A stretch of 30,267 nt of DNA. Source: Bacteroidota bacterium. GTDB lineage: Bacteria > Bacteroidota > Bacteroidia > Bacteroidales > UBA1402. Location: contig JAUZOU010000005.1 in assembly GCA_030706285.1 (NCBI GenBank), positions 1-30,267 of the forward strand, in the 5' to 3' direction. Of this stretch, positions 10,901 to 18,955 are shown piece after piece. The translations under genes were made by a program, and so were the position numbers. Under the pieces are notes generated by a model. The model saw nothing but the letters and a program-made list of their open reading frames with translations, made no database searches and had not been told where the DNA came from. Positions within the stretch are counted from its first letter, which is position 1; each line of letters begins with the position of its first letter.

Positions 10901-11160
10901 GAAACTTCCACTTCGCCGAAAAAATCAAAACTGGTCATGGTTGCAATCTCAATGGTATGCCCAGTGTCTCGCACTTCGTCGACCTTGACCGAATATTCAG
11001 GCAAATCCTGCCACAGTTGCCCCGGATTGCGCACTTTGACAGTGAAATCCGTATTTTGTTGAATTCCATTGGGCGCCGGATACGTCTCTAATTGATTTTG
11101 TGCCAGCAATGGCATTCCAAACAACAGCAGCAGCGCTGGCAAAAAGAGGCTTATTTTCAT
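7990..11160 (-). CDS. Two-module beta-helix protein: GH28/49-like module fused to a GH120-like module
   Basis: 1056 residues with a signal peptide (cleavage near LLA-Q, residue 20). Residues 22-140 look like a beta-sandwich. Residues about 150-480 form a right-handed beta-helix with clan GH-N features: GWGDGM (D257), NSDDC (D278, D279) and GTHG (H317), resembling the aspartate triad of GH28 polygalacturonases and GH49 dextranases. Residues about 485-1040 match GH120 beta-xylosidases in order and spacing: HVAKTG, PGDRIVIHKGTYRE, GTSEK, IKGSER, HLGNVYLN, TEINVRP, SVAISIGQ, HHVIRHN, AGIRL, FQGARISRN and NHGP. In this second module the positions equivalent to the XylC nucleophile and acid/base are not carboxylates (G822; the 844-846 region is L-Y-L), and the H352-E353 pair is E791-K792. 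The GH28/49-like half may thus be the active one. The gene starts 9 bp after GH43 and overlaps the lyase by 1 bp. Confidence 0.85.
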   Translation of the reverse strand: MKISLFLPALLLLFGMPLLAQNQLETYPAPNGIQQNTDFTVKVRNPGQLWQDLPEYSVKVDEVRDTGHTIEIATMTSFDFFGEVEVSVTYNKGPIRNARIRPLSYGIKPEIKGRTLQFKLTKAQNLSVEVNGDILHNLHLFANPIETDKPKPGEKDVLYFGPGIHDIPGTVLKVESGKTVYLAGGAVLRGQILIKDVENVRVAGRGMVDQEVKKGVLVANSRNVSIEGIFCSQCFTGGSDSVTIRNVKTISFFGWGDGMNVISSNNVLMDGVFNRNSDDCTTVYGTRLGFTGGCKNITMQHSTLWADVAHPILVGTHGNTQNPEVLENLTYRDIDILDNNEKQIDYQGCMSVNAGDNNLIRNVRFENIRIEDFREGQLVNLRICFNTKYCTSPGRGIENVLFKDITYNGKNAQLSIISGYDSVRKIKKVVFENLKINGTVISDDMAGKPAWYKAADMARFFVGEHVEGLVFKKTDNVNVEKTKLLHVAKTGKDTNDGNEQSPLLTITKAVSLAHPGDRIVIHKGTYREAVHLRKGGTSEKANIIFSAAADEDVLIKGSERCNSWVKVGATWRAEIPEKFFMNGNPYALWMTKDSTAHLGNVYLNEKALSEKRTIDDVCMTVGSWYTTQENGKTILVANFGKSNPNKELTEINVRPTAFSAETSDVNFVVLDGLKISQIASPMASINGEQAGAIAVNGGTNWLIQNCSLSDCKSVAISIGQTGHTYPNANPGNPEYRDLSQDISKVGHHVIRHNHISRCGQAGIFGLLHGTCSEISDNLIEDINANNDYTTEKTAGIRLALAVDVLVQHNLIRRVNGFGLYLGPLFQGARISRNIITNTRKSCLYLYNNHGPALFDNNILSGPGKWTKEGVRMESAEANVFVQNLFYDCGFSNITIPGRPFATSNFLAHSLVIKQTIPALPRDDRWTCNLFIKGGLDRLAADPDCTADYNVYLDSADASDWGDKQSKVIAGSANFKLIHTTSGATLTYYNDLVPKIDCPRLDSSTFGFFALSKQFLEYPDGKPITIDNDFSGNSTAKSLRFPGPFYQFPSQETLFAY

Positions 11161-11169
11161 TCTTGATTC

Positions 11170-12192
11170 TTATTTTGAAGAAACGGATGTTTTCCCGGTT
11201 TTAATAGTTAGTTTCCAGGGCTGCGGTTTAGGCAACCAAAGTTTTCCATCACCAATTTCCAAAGGCATCCAAAAATAACGAGAATTCCATTGATTTTTAG
11301 GATTCCACTTATCACCCATGAAGATTACAACGGTATTTTTTGATCCGACGACCTTGATGAGCATCGTCGACTGGGATCCATATGTATTTGTTTCCACAGG
11401 GGCAATATCCTGAAATTCAGTCCAAGGCCCTTCTAATGTGGGTGCAGTTGCATATTTATTCGGATTTGCCTTCCATCCGGTCAGTGCCGATCCGATAGCA
11501 TAATACAACCCATCATAATGAACAATGGCACCACCTTCCATATGTTCTTTCACAAGCGTCATTTCTTTTTCTACATCCATATAATCGTCCGAAAGTCGGG
11601 CGATACGGAAACCAAATTTGCGGTCTTCAAAAACCAGGTAGGCTGTTCCATCATCATCGATGAATTGACCAATATCCCGGCTTTCATGTCCCAAGGGACG
11701 GAACCTCTTTACATAAGTGAAATCGCCGTCGGGTTTATCACATACGGCAATGCCGACTTGCGCAATCCTGTACTTGCTGTCATCCACATGGAAATACATG
11801 ACGTATTTTTTTGTTTTGGCATTATAATAAACTTTCGGGCGTTCCAAAATCCAATTTGATTTCAGAGTATCCGGAGGAAGCATTTTAAGAACATTCCCGC
11901 GAAATTTCCAATGTGTCAGGTCTTTGGACGAATAACAACTGACATAGCGGTAGGTTGTATCAAGTCCCTGTTCACGTTGTTCACCGTACCAAAAATAAGT
12001 GTTCTTGATTTTGATAATACCTCCTCCATGAGCCTGAATGTGGTTTCCGTCTGTATCCGGCCAGATTTCACCGGGTCTGATGGTATCGGATGATACCGGC
12101 TTTCCGGGCAACAGAGACTTGGCGTTTGCAAAAATAGGTGTTACAACAATAAACACAACCGCAAAAAGAGCTACTCTCAATAATTTATTCAT
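11170..12192 (-). CDS. GH43 family, subfamily 24-like exo-beta-1,3-galactanase
   Basis: 340 residues with a signal peptide ending near ANA (residue 24), then a five-bladed beta-propeller. The usual GH43 N-terminal base aspartate is absent. In its place the first blade has IQAHGGG (52-58). Other marks are ERPKV with E118, SRDIGQFIDDDG with D173, MEGGAI with E219 and YGSQS with Q274. From recall, the galactanase Pc1,3Gal43A uses E102, D158, E208 and Q263. The E-to-E distance is 101 versus 106 and the E-to-Q distance is 55 in both, so the match is good. Such enzymes release galactose from the beta-1,3-galactan backbone of arabinogalactans. Subfamily 34 is the main alternative. It is the first intact gene of the minus-strand operon, 9 bp before the beta-helix gene. 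Confidence 0.8.
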   Translation of the reverse strand: MNKLLRVALFAVVFIVVTPIFANAKSLLPGKPVSSDTIRPGEIWPDTDGNHIQAHGGGIIKIKNTYFWYGEQREQGLDTTYRYVSCYSSKDLTHWKFRGNVLKMLPPDTLKSNWILERPKVYYNAKTKKYVMYFHVDDSKYRIAQVGIAVCDKPDGDFTYVKRFRPLGHESRDIGQFIDDDGTAYLVFEDRKFGFRIARLSDDYMDVEKEMTLVKEHMEGGAIVHYDGLYYAIGSALTGWKANPNKYATAPTLEGPWTEFQDIAPVETNTYGSQSTMLIKVVGSKNTVVIFMGDKWNPKNQWNSRYFWMPLEIGDGKLWLPKPQPWKLTIKTGKTSVSSK

Positions 12193-12327
12193 ACGAAAAG
12201 AATTAGTGTAATTACCTATTTTTTAAAGCACTATTTCAGCTTATTTTCTTAGAAACTGTCATTAGCAGTTGAGCAATCACTGTGCATCAGATCTGTGTTC
12301 GGATGGCCGTCTCGTTTTCTCTGATGT

Positions 12328-12675
12328 TTAAATTTTTTGATGTAATCCCCAGTATTTCACCAGTTTTATCGCTTCCAGCTTCGTCAATTGAATGAACGCT
12401 CCATGCTTAGGCGATACAAAATTGGTTGCTTTCATGACGCCATCATTAAAATGTTCCATATCCTTGAAATGTTTGAAATCAGTGGTTTCACTAAATCCAA
12501 AAGAAAAGGGCTTATTCCAAAAACATCATACATTAAGATAAGCTGTCGGCGCCGATACGTTTCCATACATTCGGAGCTTCACTGGCGTTTGGTTCTGAAT
12601 CGTAGATTGCATTGCGCCGGCTAATGGCAACAGCAAACTGACTGTCTGGAAAAATCGTAGCTTTTGGATATTCAT
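12328..12675 (-). pseudogene. Remnant of a second GH43-like gene (internal deletion, in-frame TGA)
   Basis: Read on the minus strand, an ATG at 12675 opens a frame with a good signal peptide (MNIQKLRFFQ, then VSLLLPLAGA). It runs 49 codons, stops at TGA (12528-12526), and continues in the same frame for 66 codons to TAA (12330-12328). The second part reads PFSFGFSETTDFKHFKDM, then FNDGVMKATNF, SPKHGAFIQLT and LVKYWG. This resembles the C-terminal end of Bacteroidota GH43-type propeller enzymes, which commonly finish with SPKHG-x-V/I and a final YWG/HWG. Signal peptide and C-terminus are thus kept while almost the whole catalytic core (more than 200 residues) is missing. It lies 135 bp upstream of the intact GH43 in the same orientation and was probably once the operon's first gene. 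The GH43 assignment of so short a fragment is moderate. Confidence 0.65.
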
Positions 12676-12941
12676 CGTCTTAAATTTTACAATTGTTCAT
12701 TTCTTTCTTAACCATTGATGGTCAACAACCAATTACTTCTTTAAGTACGTTTCAACTGTCAAATTTCCGAATCAGGCGCAATTTTCCAGCATCAATGTAA
12801 AAAAAACGGTACCAATCAAACTCAACATTTTCACATTATTTAACTGTTTTATTTAGTAATCAGCTTTGATGCCACGTACTAATAATGATTTATTCTGGAC
12901 AATAAACTTTTGTGAAAAACCTCAACAATTAACTATAGGAT
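12676..12941 (+). other. Upstream region of the FAS1/SusCD operon; no recognised element
   Basis: 266 bp, A/T-rich, without a supported coding region. It must hold the control region of the plus-strand operon, and it also lies upstream of the dead GH43 gene. The nearest promoter-like octamer is AACTTTTG at 12905-12912 (one base off TAnnTTTG), but there is no TTTG 19-21 nt before it. Promoters of PUL operons are often poor matches because they depend on activators. No clear direct repeat or operator was seen by eye. Confidence 0.4.
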
Positions 12942-15584
12942 ATGAGAAATACATTTTTTGCGACATGCTTGTTGGGAGTCCTGATGCTTCTGAATGCCTG
13001 TTCCGATGACTATCAATGGGCGCAAGAGATACCCTCGTGGTTGGGTTCCAGCATCTACGATGAATTGGACCATCAAGGAAACTACACAATTTACCTAAAG
13101 ATGGTGAACGACCTTGGCAAAGCCGATTTTCTGAAAAAGACAGGCAGTGTGACCGTTTTTGTTGCGGATGATGCGGCCTATCGTGCTTACTTCACTGAAC
13201 ATGGCATTGACGAAAATAAGTTGACGGTATCACAGAAAAAGACATTTGTTTATTCGACAATGTTAAACAACGCCTACGTTTTGGAGTTGCTCACTAACAA
13301 ATCGGATGAAGCCGGAAGCACCGTTCAGAAAGGACAAGTGATGAGGCGTGACAATTTGTCGAACTCCATATACGATGCTATACCAGACGTAGCGGTGAGA
13401 GAACTTTCAACGGGTTCTGTGAGTCATGACTGGTGGAAAACGTTGAGAAATTCAGGCCAAACTGATTTCAACATACTCGCCGGCAACAGCCCAACCCCCA
13501 TGGTGCACTTCATATGGAAACAGATGCAGACAAAAGGCATTACCAAGTCGGATTTTTCCTTCCTGTTCAATGGAACCACCTTTGATGAAAAAGATGTCTA
13601 CATCAATAATGTCAAGGTGGATGAAGGCAACATCACTTGCCAGAACGGTTACATTCATAAAATGAGCAAGGTGACTGTACCGCTCCAAAACATGGCCGAA
13701 TACATCCGGACCAACGGATCCACCAATCTTTTCAGCCGATTTATCGAACGGTTTTCCTTTCCTACATACAGTCCCTCGGTAACCAAACAATACAAGAAGC
13801 TGAAAGAGTATTATGCAGACCAGCATTTGTACGACAACCTTGCAGGCAACGACAGCATCTACATCAAACGGTATTTGTGGTCTGATGGAACAAACGGATT
13901 GACCAATGTCGGAGACTCTGTGGTAAACGCGTTCCTACGGTTTGATCCTGGTGACAACGCCTATGTAGAATCCGGAAGTAATTTGGAACAAGATATGGGC
14001 GCCATGTTTGTACCAACCGACCAAGCATTGACCGATTATTGGAACAGTCAGGACGGAGCTTTCCTACGCAACAGATACCCCAGCAGTCAACCCTTCGAAA
14101 ACGTACCTGACAATGTGCTTGTGGACCTGATCAACAATCATATGCAATATTCGTTCCTGGCCTCCTTGCCTAGCCAATTTGAAAATGTGCTGGATGATTC
14201 AAAAGACCCCATCGGGATGACGACCAGTGACCTGAACAAGTGCTATATAGCCTGTAATGGTGGCGTTTATGTAACCAATAAGGTATATGCTCCTGCCTCT
14301 TTCCGTTCCGTCATCGCTCCGACCTTGGTGGAAAACAACATGAAAATAATGAACTGGGCCATCAGAAATCTGGAATTTAGGCCTTATCTACTTTCCATGG
14401 TCAGTTACTACAGTTTCATCATTTTAACCGATAAAGCACTCTCCTCTTACATTGACCCGGTCACCTATAAAACAGACGATCCTCGCTGGTTTAAATTCTA
14501 TTACGACAACAAATCGAAAACGGTGCAGGCTTATTCTTACTCTTATAATAAAAAACTTGGCGGATTGGCGGGTTGTACGGAAACCAACATGAGGATGCTT
14601 AACAGCACCTTTGAGAATGGCGTTTACACGCCTAATCCAACGGTAGAGAACCGACTGACCGATTTGTTGAATTATTGTATCATCCCAAGAAATTCCAAAG
14701 GTGGAAACGTGATAGGGAACGGATCCGCCTATTTCCAGACGAAAGATAACGGAAGCATTCTCGTGAAAGGCTCTGGTAATGATACACAATTTCATAATGA
14801 ACTTACCAACGAAGATATTCCCGTCGTAAGCCATGCGACTAAAGGTAATGGGACTTATTATATCGTGAATAAAATGGTCGAACCTACCTTTCAATCGTTG
14901 GAAAAATTGCTGGCCGGACGTCCCGAATTCAGCGAATTTTACAATTTGCTCCAGGGAAATGAAGAATGGACATCCTCTGAAATAAACCTGTATGCTATCC
15001 TGAAAAAAAGTAATTCGTTCTACAGTATGAACGACGACAACAATACGGTGAAAATGTTCAATTCATATCATTACACGGTCTACATTCCGGATAATACAGC
15101 TATGGAAAAAGCCTATGCCAATGGGTTGCCCCGTTGGATAGATATCAACCACCTGGATGAACTTTATGCCAATACGAACGTGGATGTGAGTGAACTCAAG
15201 CAGGAATATACAAAAAAACTCATCAAATTCCTGAAATATCATTTCCAGGACAACTCGCTATTTGTTGACGGTGAAGCACAAAGTGGCCGTTTCGAGTCGA
15301 GTGCATTCAATGAAAGCACCGGACTGTTCTATACCATCAATGCCACGGACAACGAAAATGGCATTGTCGTTCAGGGCAACTACGTTCCGTCCTGGAGCAA
15401 ACCAGTGACCATCAAAAATACAGACAACTTCATCAATCGAATGGTAAGGGAATATTCCTTTAACGGTGAAACAGCCGGCTCAATCATTTCCACATCATCT
15501 TATGCCGTGATTCACGGTATCTCTGAACCGTTGCTATATGATCGTGAATGTCTGTGCCTTAAGGCAAACGAACGTGTAAAATAA
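12942..15584 (+). CDS. FAS1 (fasciclin) domain surface lipoprotein, about four FAS1 repeats
   Basis: 880 residues. Type II signal peptide with lipobox LNAC, Cys20, followed by SDD, an acidic tail expected to send the lipoprotein to the cell surface. Four FAS1-like units can be traced by the recurring strand 'V/MFVADD' and terminal 'NG-(hydrophobic)-VNK' patterns: residues about 36-235 (SVTVFVADDAAYRAY; QNGYIHKMSKVTV), 250-460 (GAMFVPTDQALTDYW; CNGGVYVTNKVYAP), 469-650 (SFIILTDKALSSYI; NGTYYIVNKMVEP) and 651-860 (YTVYIPDNTAMEKAY). FAS1 domains are adhesion modules; here a glycan-binding or complex-assembly role is inferred from context. It is the first gene of the operon, 23 bp before susC. 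No separate carbohydrate-binding module is visible at its C-terminus, unlike the other two FAS1 proteins. Confidence 0.88.
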   Translation: MRNTFFATCLLGVLMLLNACSDDYQWAQEIPSWLGSSIYDELDHQGNYTIYLKMVNDLGKADFLKKTGSVTVFVADDAAYRAYFTEHGIDENKLTVSQKKTFVYSTMLNNAYVLELLTNKSDEAGSTVQKGQVMRRDNLSNSIYDAIPDVAVRELSTGSVSHDWWKTLRNSGQTDFNILAGNSPTPMVHFIWKQMQTKGITKSDFSFLFNGTTFDEKDVYINNVKVDEGNITCQNGYIHKMSKVTVPLQNMAEYIRTNGSTNLFSRFIERFSFPTYSPSVTKQYKKLKEYYADQHLYDNLAGNDSIYIKRYLWSDGTNGLTNVGDSVVNAFLRFDPGDNAYVESGSNLEQDMGAMFVPTDQALTDYWNSQDGAFLRNRYPSSQPFENVPDNVLVDLINNHMQYSFLASLPSQFENVLDDSKDPIGMTTSDLNKCYIACNGGVYVTNKVYAPASFRSVIAPTLVENNMKIMNWAIRNLEFRPYLLSMVSYYSFIILTDKALSSYIDPVTYKTDDPRWFKFYYDNKSKTVQAYSYSYNKKLGGLAGCTETNMRMLNSTFENGVYTPNPTVENRLTDLLNYCIIPRNSKGGNVIGNGSAYFQTKDNGSILVKGSGNDTQFHNELTNEDIPVVSHATKGNGTYYIVNKMVEPTFQSLEKLLAGRPEFSEFYNLLQGNEEWTSSEINLYAILKKSNSFYSMNDDNNTVKMFNSYHYTVYIPDNTAMEKAYANGLPRWIDINHLDELYANTNVDVSELKQEYTKKLIKFLKYHFQDNSLFVDGEAQSGRFESSAFNESTGLFYTINATDNENGIVVQGNYVPSWSKPVTIKNTDNFINRMVREYSFNGETAGSIISTSSYAVIHGISEPLLYDRECLCLKANERVK

Positions 15585-15607
15585 ATCAATTGACAATTAA
15601 GACCAAT

Positions 15608-18600
15608 ATGAAAATATCAAAGCATCTGGAAAATGGTTCCAACGTTCGAGTTCTTTTGTCAATAGGATTACTGATCTGTTCATTCCATATGCCTGTTCAG
15701 GCTCAACAACCATCGACCATCATCATGGGTACTGTAACCGACCAACAAGGCCCCCTGGCAGGTACCAACGTGGTGGAGATTGATGCGACAAACCGTATCA
15801 ATGCTGCCGTCAGCACCGACATGAATGGTCATTTCTCCATCAAACTGAAAGGCCGGAACGACAAGCTAAAGTTCACTTTTGTGGGTTACAAGACCGTCAT
15901 ACTCCCCATCGGCAATCGAACGGTCTTTAATGTGGTCATGGAGGAAAATACGACGCTTCGCGAAATCACCGTCACCGCAAAAACCAAAGTCGCATCTGGT
16001 GGTCTGGATATTCCGGAACGAGAACAATCCTTTTCGCAACAAACCATCAACATGAAGGAATTTGAAGGACTGGCCTTCACATCTGTGGATGAAGCACTTC
16101 AGGGGCGAATCGCCGGGTTGGATATCGTCATGAGTTCCGGTAATCTTGGTTCAGGCACCAGCATGCGTTTGAGGGGTTCTGCCTCTATCAATGCAAACAC
16201 GGAACCACTCATCGTCATTGACGGCAATGTTTTTGAAACGGATAAGAATAACAATGTGGATTATTCGGCCATAACCGACGAGAAATTCGCTGAACTGCTG
16301 TCCATCAATCCGGAAGACATCCAAAGCATCACGGTGCTGAAAGATGCAGCTGCAACTGCCATTTGGGGTTCGCAAGGGGCCAATGGTGTCATTAGCGTTG
16401 TGACCAAGCGGGGTACTCGAAGCAAACCAAAACTAACCTATTCCCTGCGTGAAAAAAGCACCAGTCAGCCACAAGGTTATCAGTTACTTAACGGAGATCA
16501 GTATACGATGCTTATGAAAGAAGCTTTTTTTAATACGTCGCAAGTGTCCGTTTCGGTCAATGAACTGAATTATGACCAGAACTTCTCCGAGTACGAACAA
16601 TTCAACAACAATACTGACTGGCGCAAGGCTGTGAGTCAACATGGGTTGAATCAGACCCATTACCTGGCCATTTCGGGAGGTGGAGATAAAGCCGTTTACC
16701 GTATTTCGGGTGGCTACGACAATCAAGTGGGTTCCATTATCGGACAGCAACTGGACCGTTTTTCCAACCGAACTGCCCTGGATTATTTTGTCAGCGACCG
16801 CATCAAGATTTCCAGCAGTTTTGCATTGACCTATACTAAAAACCAAAAGAATTCAGATGCCTTGCTGGCTATTGCCTACAAAAAAATGCCCAACCTGGCC
16901 ATTTTTGAAGAAGACGCCAATGGAAATTCTACCGGAGCCTATTACCGCATGTTGCAATGGAACAGCTCAACCAAAGACATGCTGAGTGCTCAGCGCAATT
17001 ATGTTAACCCAGTTGCAAGCGCTTATCTGGCAAAAAATGAAGAACACAGTTACAACATAACCCCACAGTTCGATTTTAATTATAAATTATTGGGTACAGA
17101 GAATCAGGCAACCCAGCTCAATTATACCGGAACGGTCGTCATGAGCATTTACAATCAAAATGACTATTCCTACTACCCTTCCGAACTCAATTCTGCCACC
17201 TGGAATCAAACGGCAAGTGGCATCAATAATTCAAATTCGGATTTCAGTGAAAGTGTCGGATTCACAACCAGGCATCAACTGGTCTTCAATCCCCATTTGA
17301 ACAACCCCAACCATTCGCTCAGTTTCTTTTTGAGCGGACAACTCACCACCGGAACTTCCAGTTCACAGGATATCAGTGCATTCCTGTTACCAAGTGGAAC
17401 CATCACATCCCCAGCCGAAGCCAGTCATCTGAACAATACAACGAGTGGTTCCGGCAATTGGAGAAGCGTTTACTACACATTCTCTTCTCACTATTCATAC
17501 CTTTCCAAATATTCGGCAGATTTTTCCGTTAGACGGGATGGCAGTACCAAATTCGGGCCTTCTCACCGTTGGGGAACATTTCCAGCCTTATCCGGCCGGT
17601 GGAACATCATCGATGAAGAATGGATGAAGGACACCAAAAAATGGCTGAGTATGCTATCCTTTCGTCCTGGTTGGGGTATAGTCGGAAATCAGCCAAGCAG
17701 GGACAACACTCATTACAGCGTGTACGGGACCGATGGCAAATACCTCAACATCACAGGTATGAGTCCGACCAATATCCGGCTGACTGACCTTAGGTGGGAA
17801 AAAAGCGTTACCTGGAATCTGGGGACAGATATCGGTTTCTTTAACGATATGCTGACCACCGAAATAAACGTCTATACTAAAAATACACACGATTTGCTGA
17901 TGGCTAATCCAGCCATTCCGACATCAACAGGATACTCCTCCTTATTGTATAAGAACGGTGGCAGCATCCGTAACGAAGGGTATGAAGTAAACCTGAATAT
18001 AAATAAAGTGAAAATCGTAGGTGAACTGTTCGGTGGATTGAATTTAACTTTCGCCAAAAACCAGAACACCATTACACAAATGGATGATGTGACCCTGGCC
18101 ACCATCAATGGAAAGACCAATACCGTACCGACCAATGGCACCTATCTGACACGTGTTCAACTGAACAATCCGTTCGGAGCCATTTACGGATTGAAGTACA
18201 ATGGGGTCTATGCGTATAGTTACGATAATTGGGAAGAAGCCATCAAAACCGGAGCGACCTGTCCATTCGAACATGACAAGAGCAACAACGTCGTCTTTGG
18301 CAGCAATGGCAAACCGATGCCGATGTATTACGATTACGACAATACCAAATATGCATTCACCGGCGGTGATGCCATTTATGAGGATGTAAACCACGACGGG
18401 AACATCAACAAATACGATATTGTCTACCTGGGTAGTTCTTTGCCCAAACTGACTGGTGGATTCGGATTCCGCCTGTTTTACAGACGCGTCAGCATGAACG
18501 CTCAATTCAACTACCGTTATGGAAACAAGATCATCAACAAGGCTAGAATGCTGGCGGAATGCATGTACACCACCGACAACCAAAGCACGGCTGTGAATTA

Positions 18601-18943
18601 CCGTTGGCGCAAGGAAGGTGATGGTGCCGATGGGTCCATGGTCATACCTCGTGCTTTGTACGGAGCTGGTTACAACTGGCTGGGCAGTGACCGCTACGTG
18701 GAAGACGGTTCATTCATTCGCCTAAACAACCTGCAGATTTCCTATTCTCTCAAACCTGAACTACTCAAAGTCATTGGATTCTCTCAACTGAGTCTTTACG
18801 TCAGTGCGGACAATGTTTTCTGCCTGACCAAATACACCGGTGTCGACCCCGAAGTATCCTACGGAGGCTACGGTGTTGTTACCGATAATGCCACTACCCC
18901 GAGAGCAAGGTCCTACACCTTAGGTATTACCACCACTTTTTAA
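15608..18943 (+). CDS. SusC/RagA family TonB-dependent outer-membrane transporter (first)
   Basis: 1111 residues from the ATG at 15608; a TTG at 15590 opens the frame but adds only six residues and overlaps no useful signal. The signal peptide ends near VQAQ (residue 32). Residues about 38-125 are a carboxypeptidase-regulatory-like domain (MGTVTDQQGPLAGTNV; MNGHFSIKL; FVGYKT). The plug spans about 130-265 with the family signatures LQGRIAGLDIV, RLRGSASINANTEPL, IVIDG, ITVLKDAAATAIWGSQGANG and VISVVTKRG. The rest is the 22-strand barrel, ending in Phe (TLGITTTF). It should import oligosaccharides across the outer membrane with energy from TonB, capped by the SusD encoded 12 bp downstream. Confidence 0.96.
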   Translation: MKISKHLENGSNVRVLLSIGLLICSFHMPVQAQQPSTIIMGTVTDQQGPLAGTNVVEIDATNRINAAVSTDMNGHFSIKLKGRNDKLKFTFVGYKTVILPIGNRTVFNVVMEENTTLREITVTAKTKVASGGLDIPEREQSFSQQTINMKEFEGLAFTSVDEALQGRIAGLDIVMSSGNLGSGTSMRLRGSASINANTEPLIVIDGNVFETDKNNNVDYSAITDEKFAELLSINPEDIQSITVLKDAAATAIWGSQGANGVISVVTKRGTRSKPKLTYSLREKSTSQPQGYQLLNGDQYTMLMKEAFFNTSQVSVSVNELNYDQNFSEYEQFNNNTDWRKAVSQHGLNQTHYLAISGGGDKAVYRISGGYDNQVGSIIGQQLDRFSNRTALDYFVSDRIKISSSFALTYTKNQKNSDALLAIAYKKMPNLAIFEEDANGNSTGAYYRMLQWNSSTKDMLSAQRNYVNPVASAYLAKNEEHSYNITPQFDFNYKLLGTENQATQLNYTGTVVMSIYNQNDYSYYPSELNSATWNQTASGINNSNSDFSESVGFTTRHQLVFNPHLNNPNHSLSFFLSGQLTTGTSSSQDISAFLLPSGTITSPAEASHLNNTTSGSGNWRSVYYTFSSHYSYLSKYSADFSVRRDGSTKFGPSHRWGTFPALSGRWNIIDEEWMKDTKKWLSMLSFRPGWGIVGNQPSRDNTHYSVYGTDGKYLNITGMSPTNIRLTDLRWEKSVTWNLGTDIGFFNDMLTTEINVYTKNTHDLLMANPAIPTSTGYSSLLYKNGGSIRNEGYEVNLNINKVKIVGELFGGLNLTFAKNQNTITQMDDVTLATINGKTNTVPTNGTYLTRVQLNNPFGAIYGLKYNGVYAYSYDNWEEAIKTGATCPFEHDKSNNVVFGSNGKPMPMYYDYDNTKYAFTGGDAIYEDVNHDGNINKYDIVYLGSSLPKLTGGFGFRLFYRRVSMNAQFNYRYGNKIINKARMLAECMYTTDNQSTAVNYRWRKEGDGADGSMVIPRALYGAGYNWLGSDRYVEDGSFIRLNNLQISYSLKPELLKVIGFSQLSLYVSADNVFCLTKYTGVDPEVSYGGYGVVTDNATTPRARSYTLGITTTF

Positions 18944-18955
18944 AAGCATCGAATT

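Noticed and set aside
12388..12624. 78-codon plus-strand open frame
   Set aside because: It is antisense to the GH43-like remnant, which explains the sequence better.
12905..12912. AACTTTTG as the -7 box of the FAS1 operon promoter
   Set aside because: First base differs from TAnnTTTG and no TTTG stands 19-21 nt upstream.
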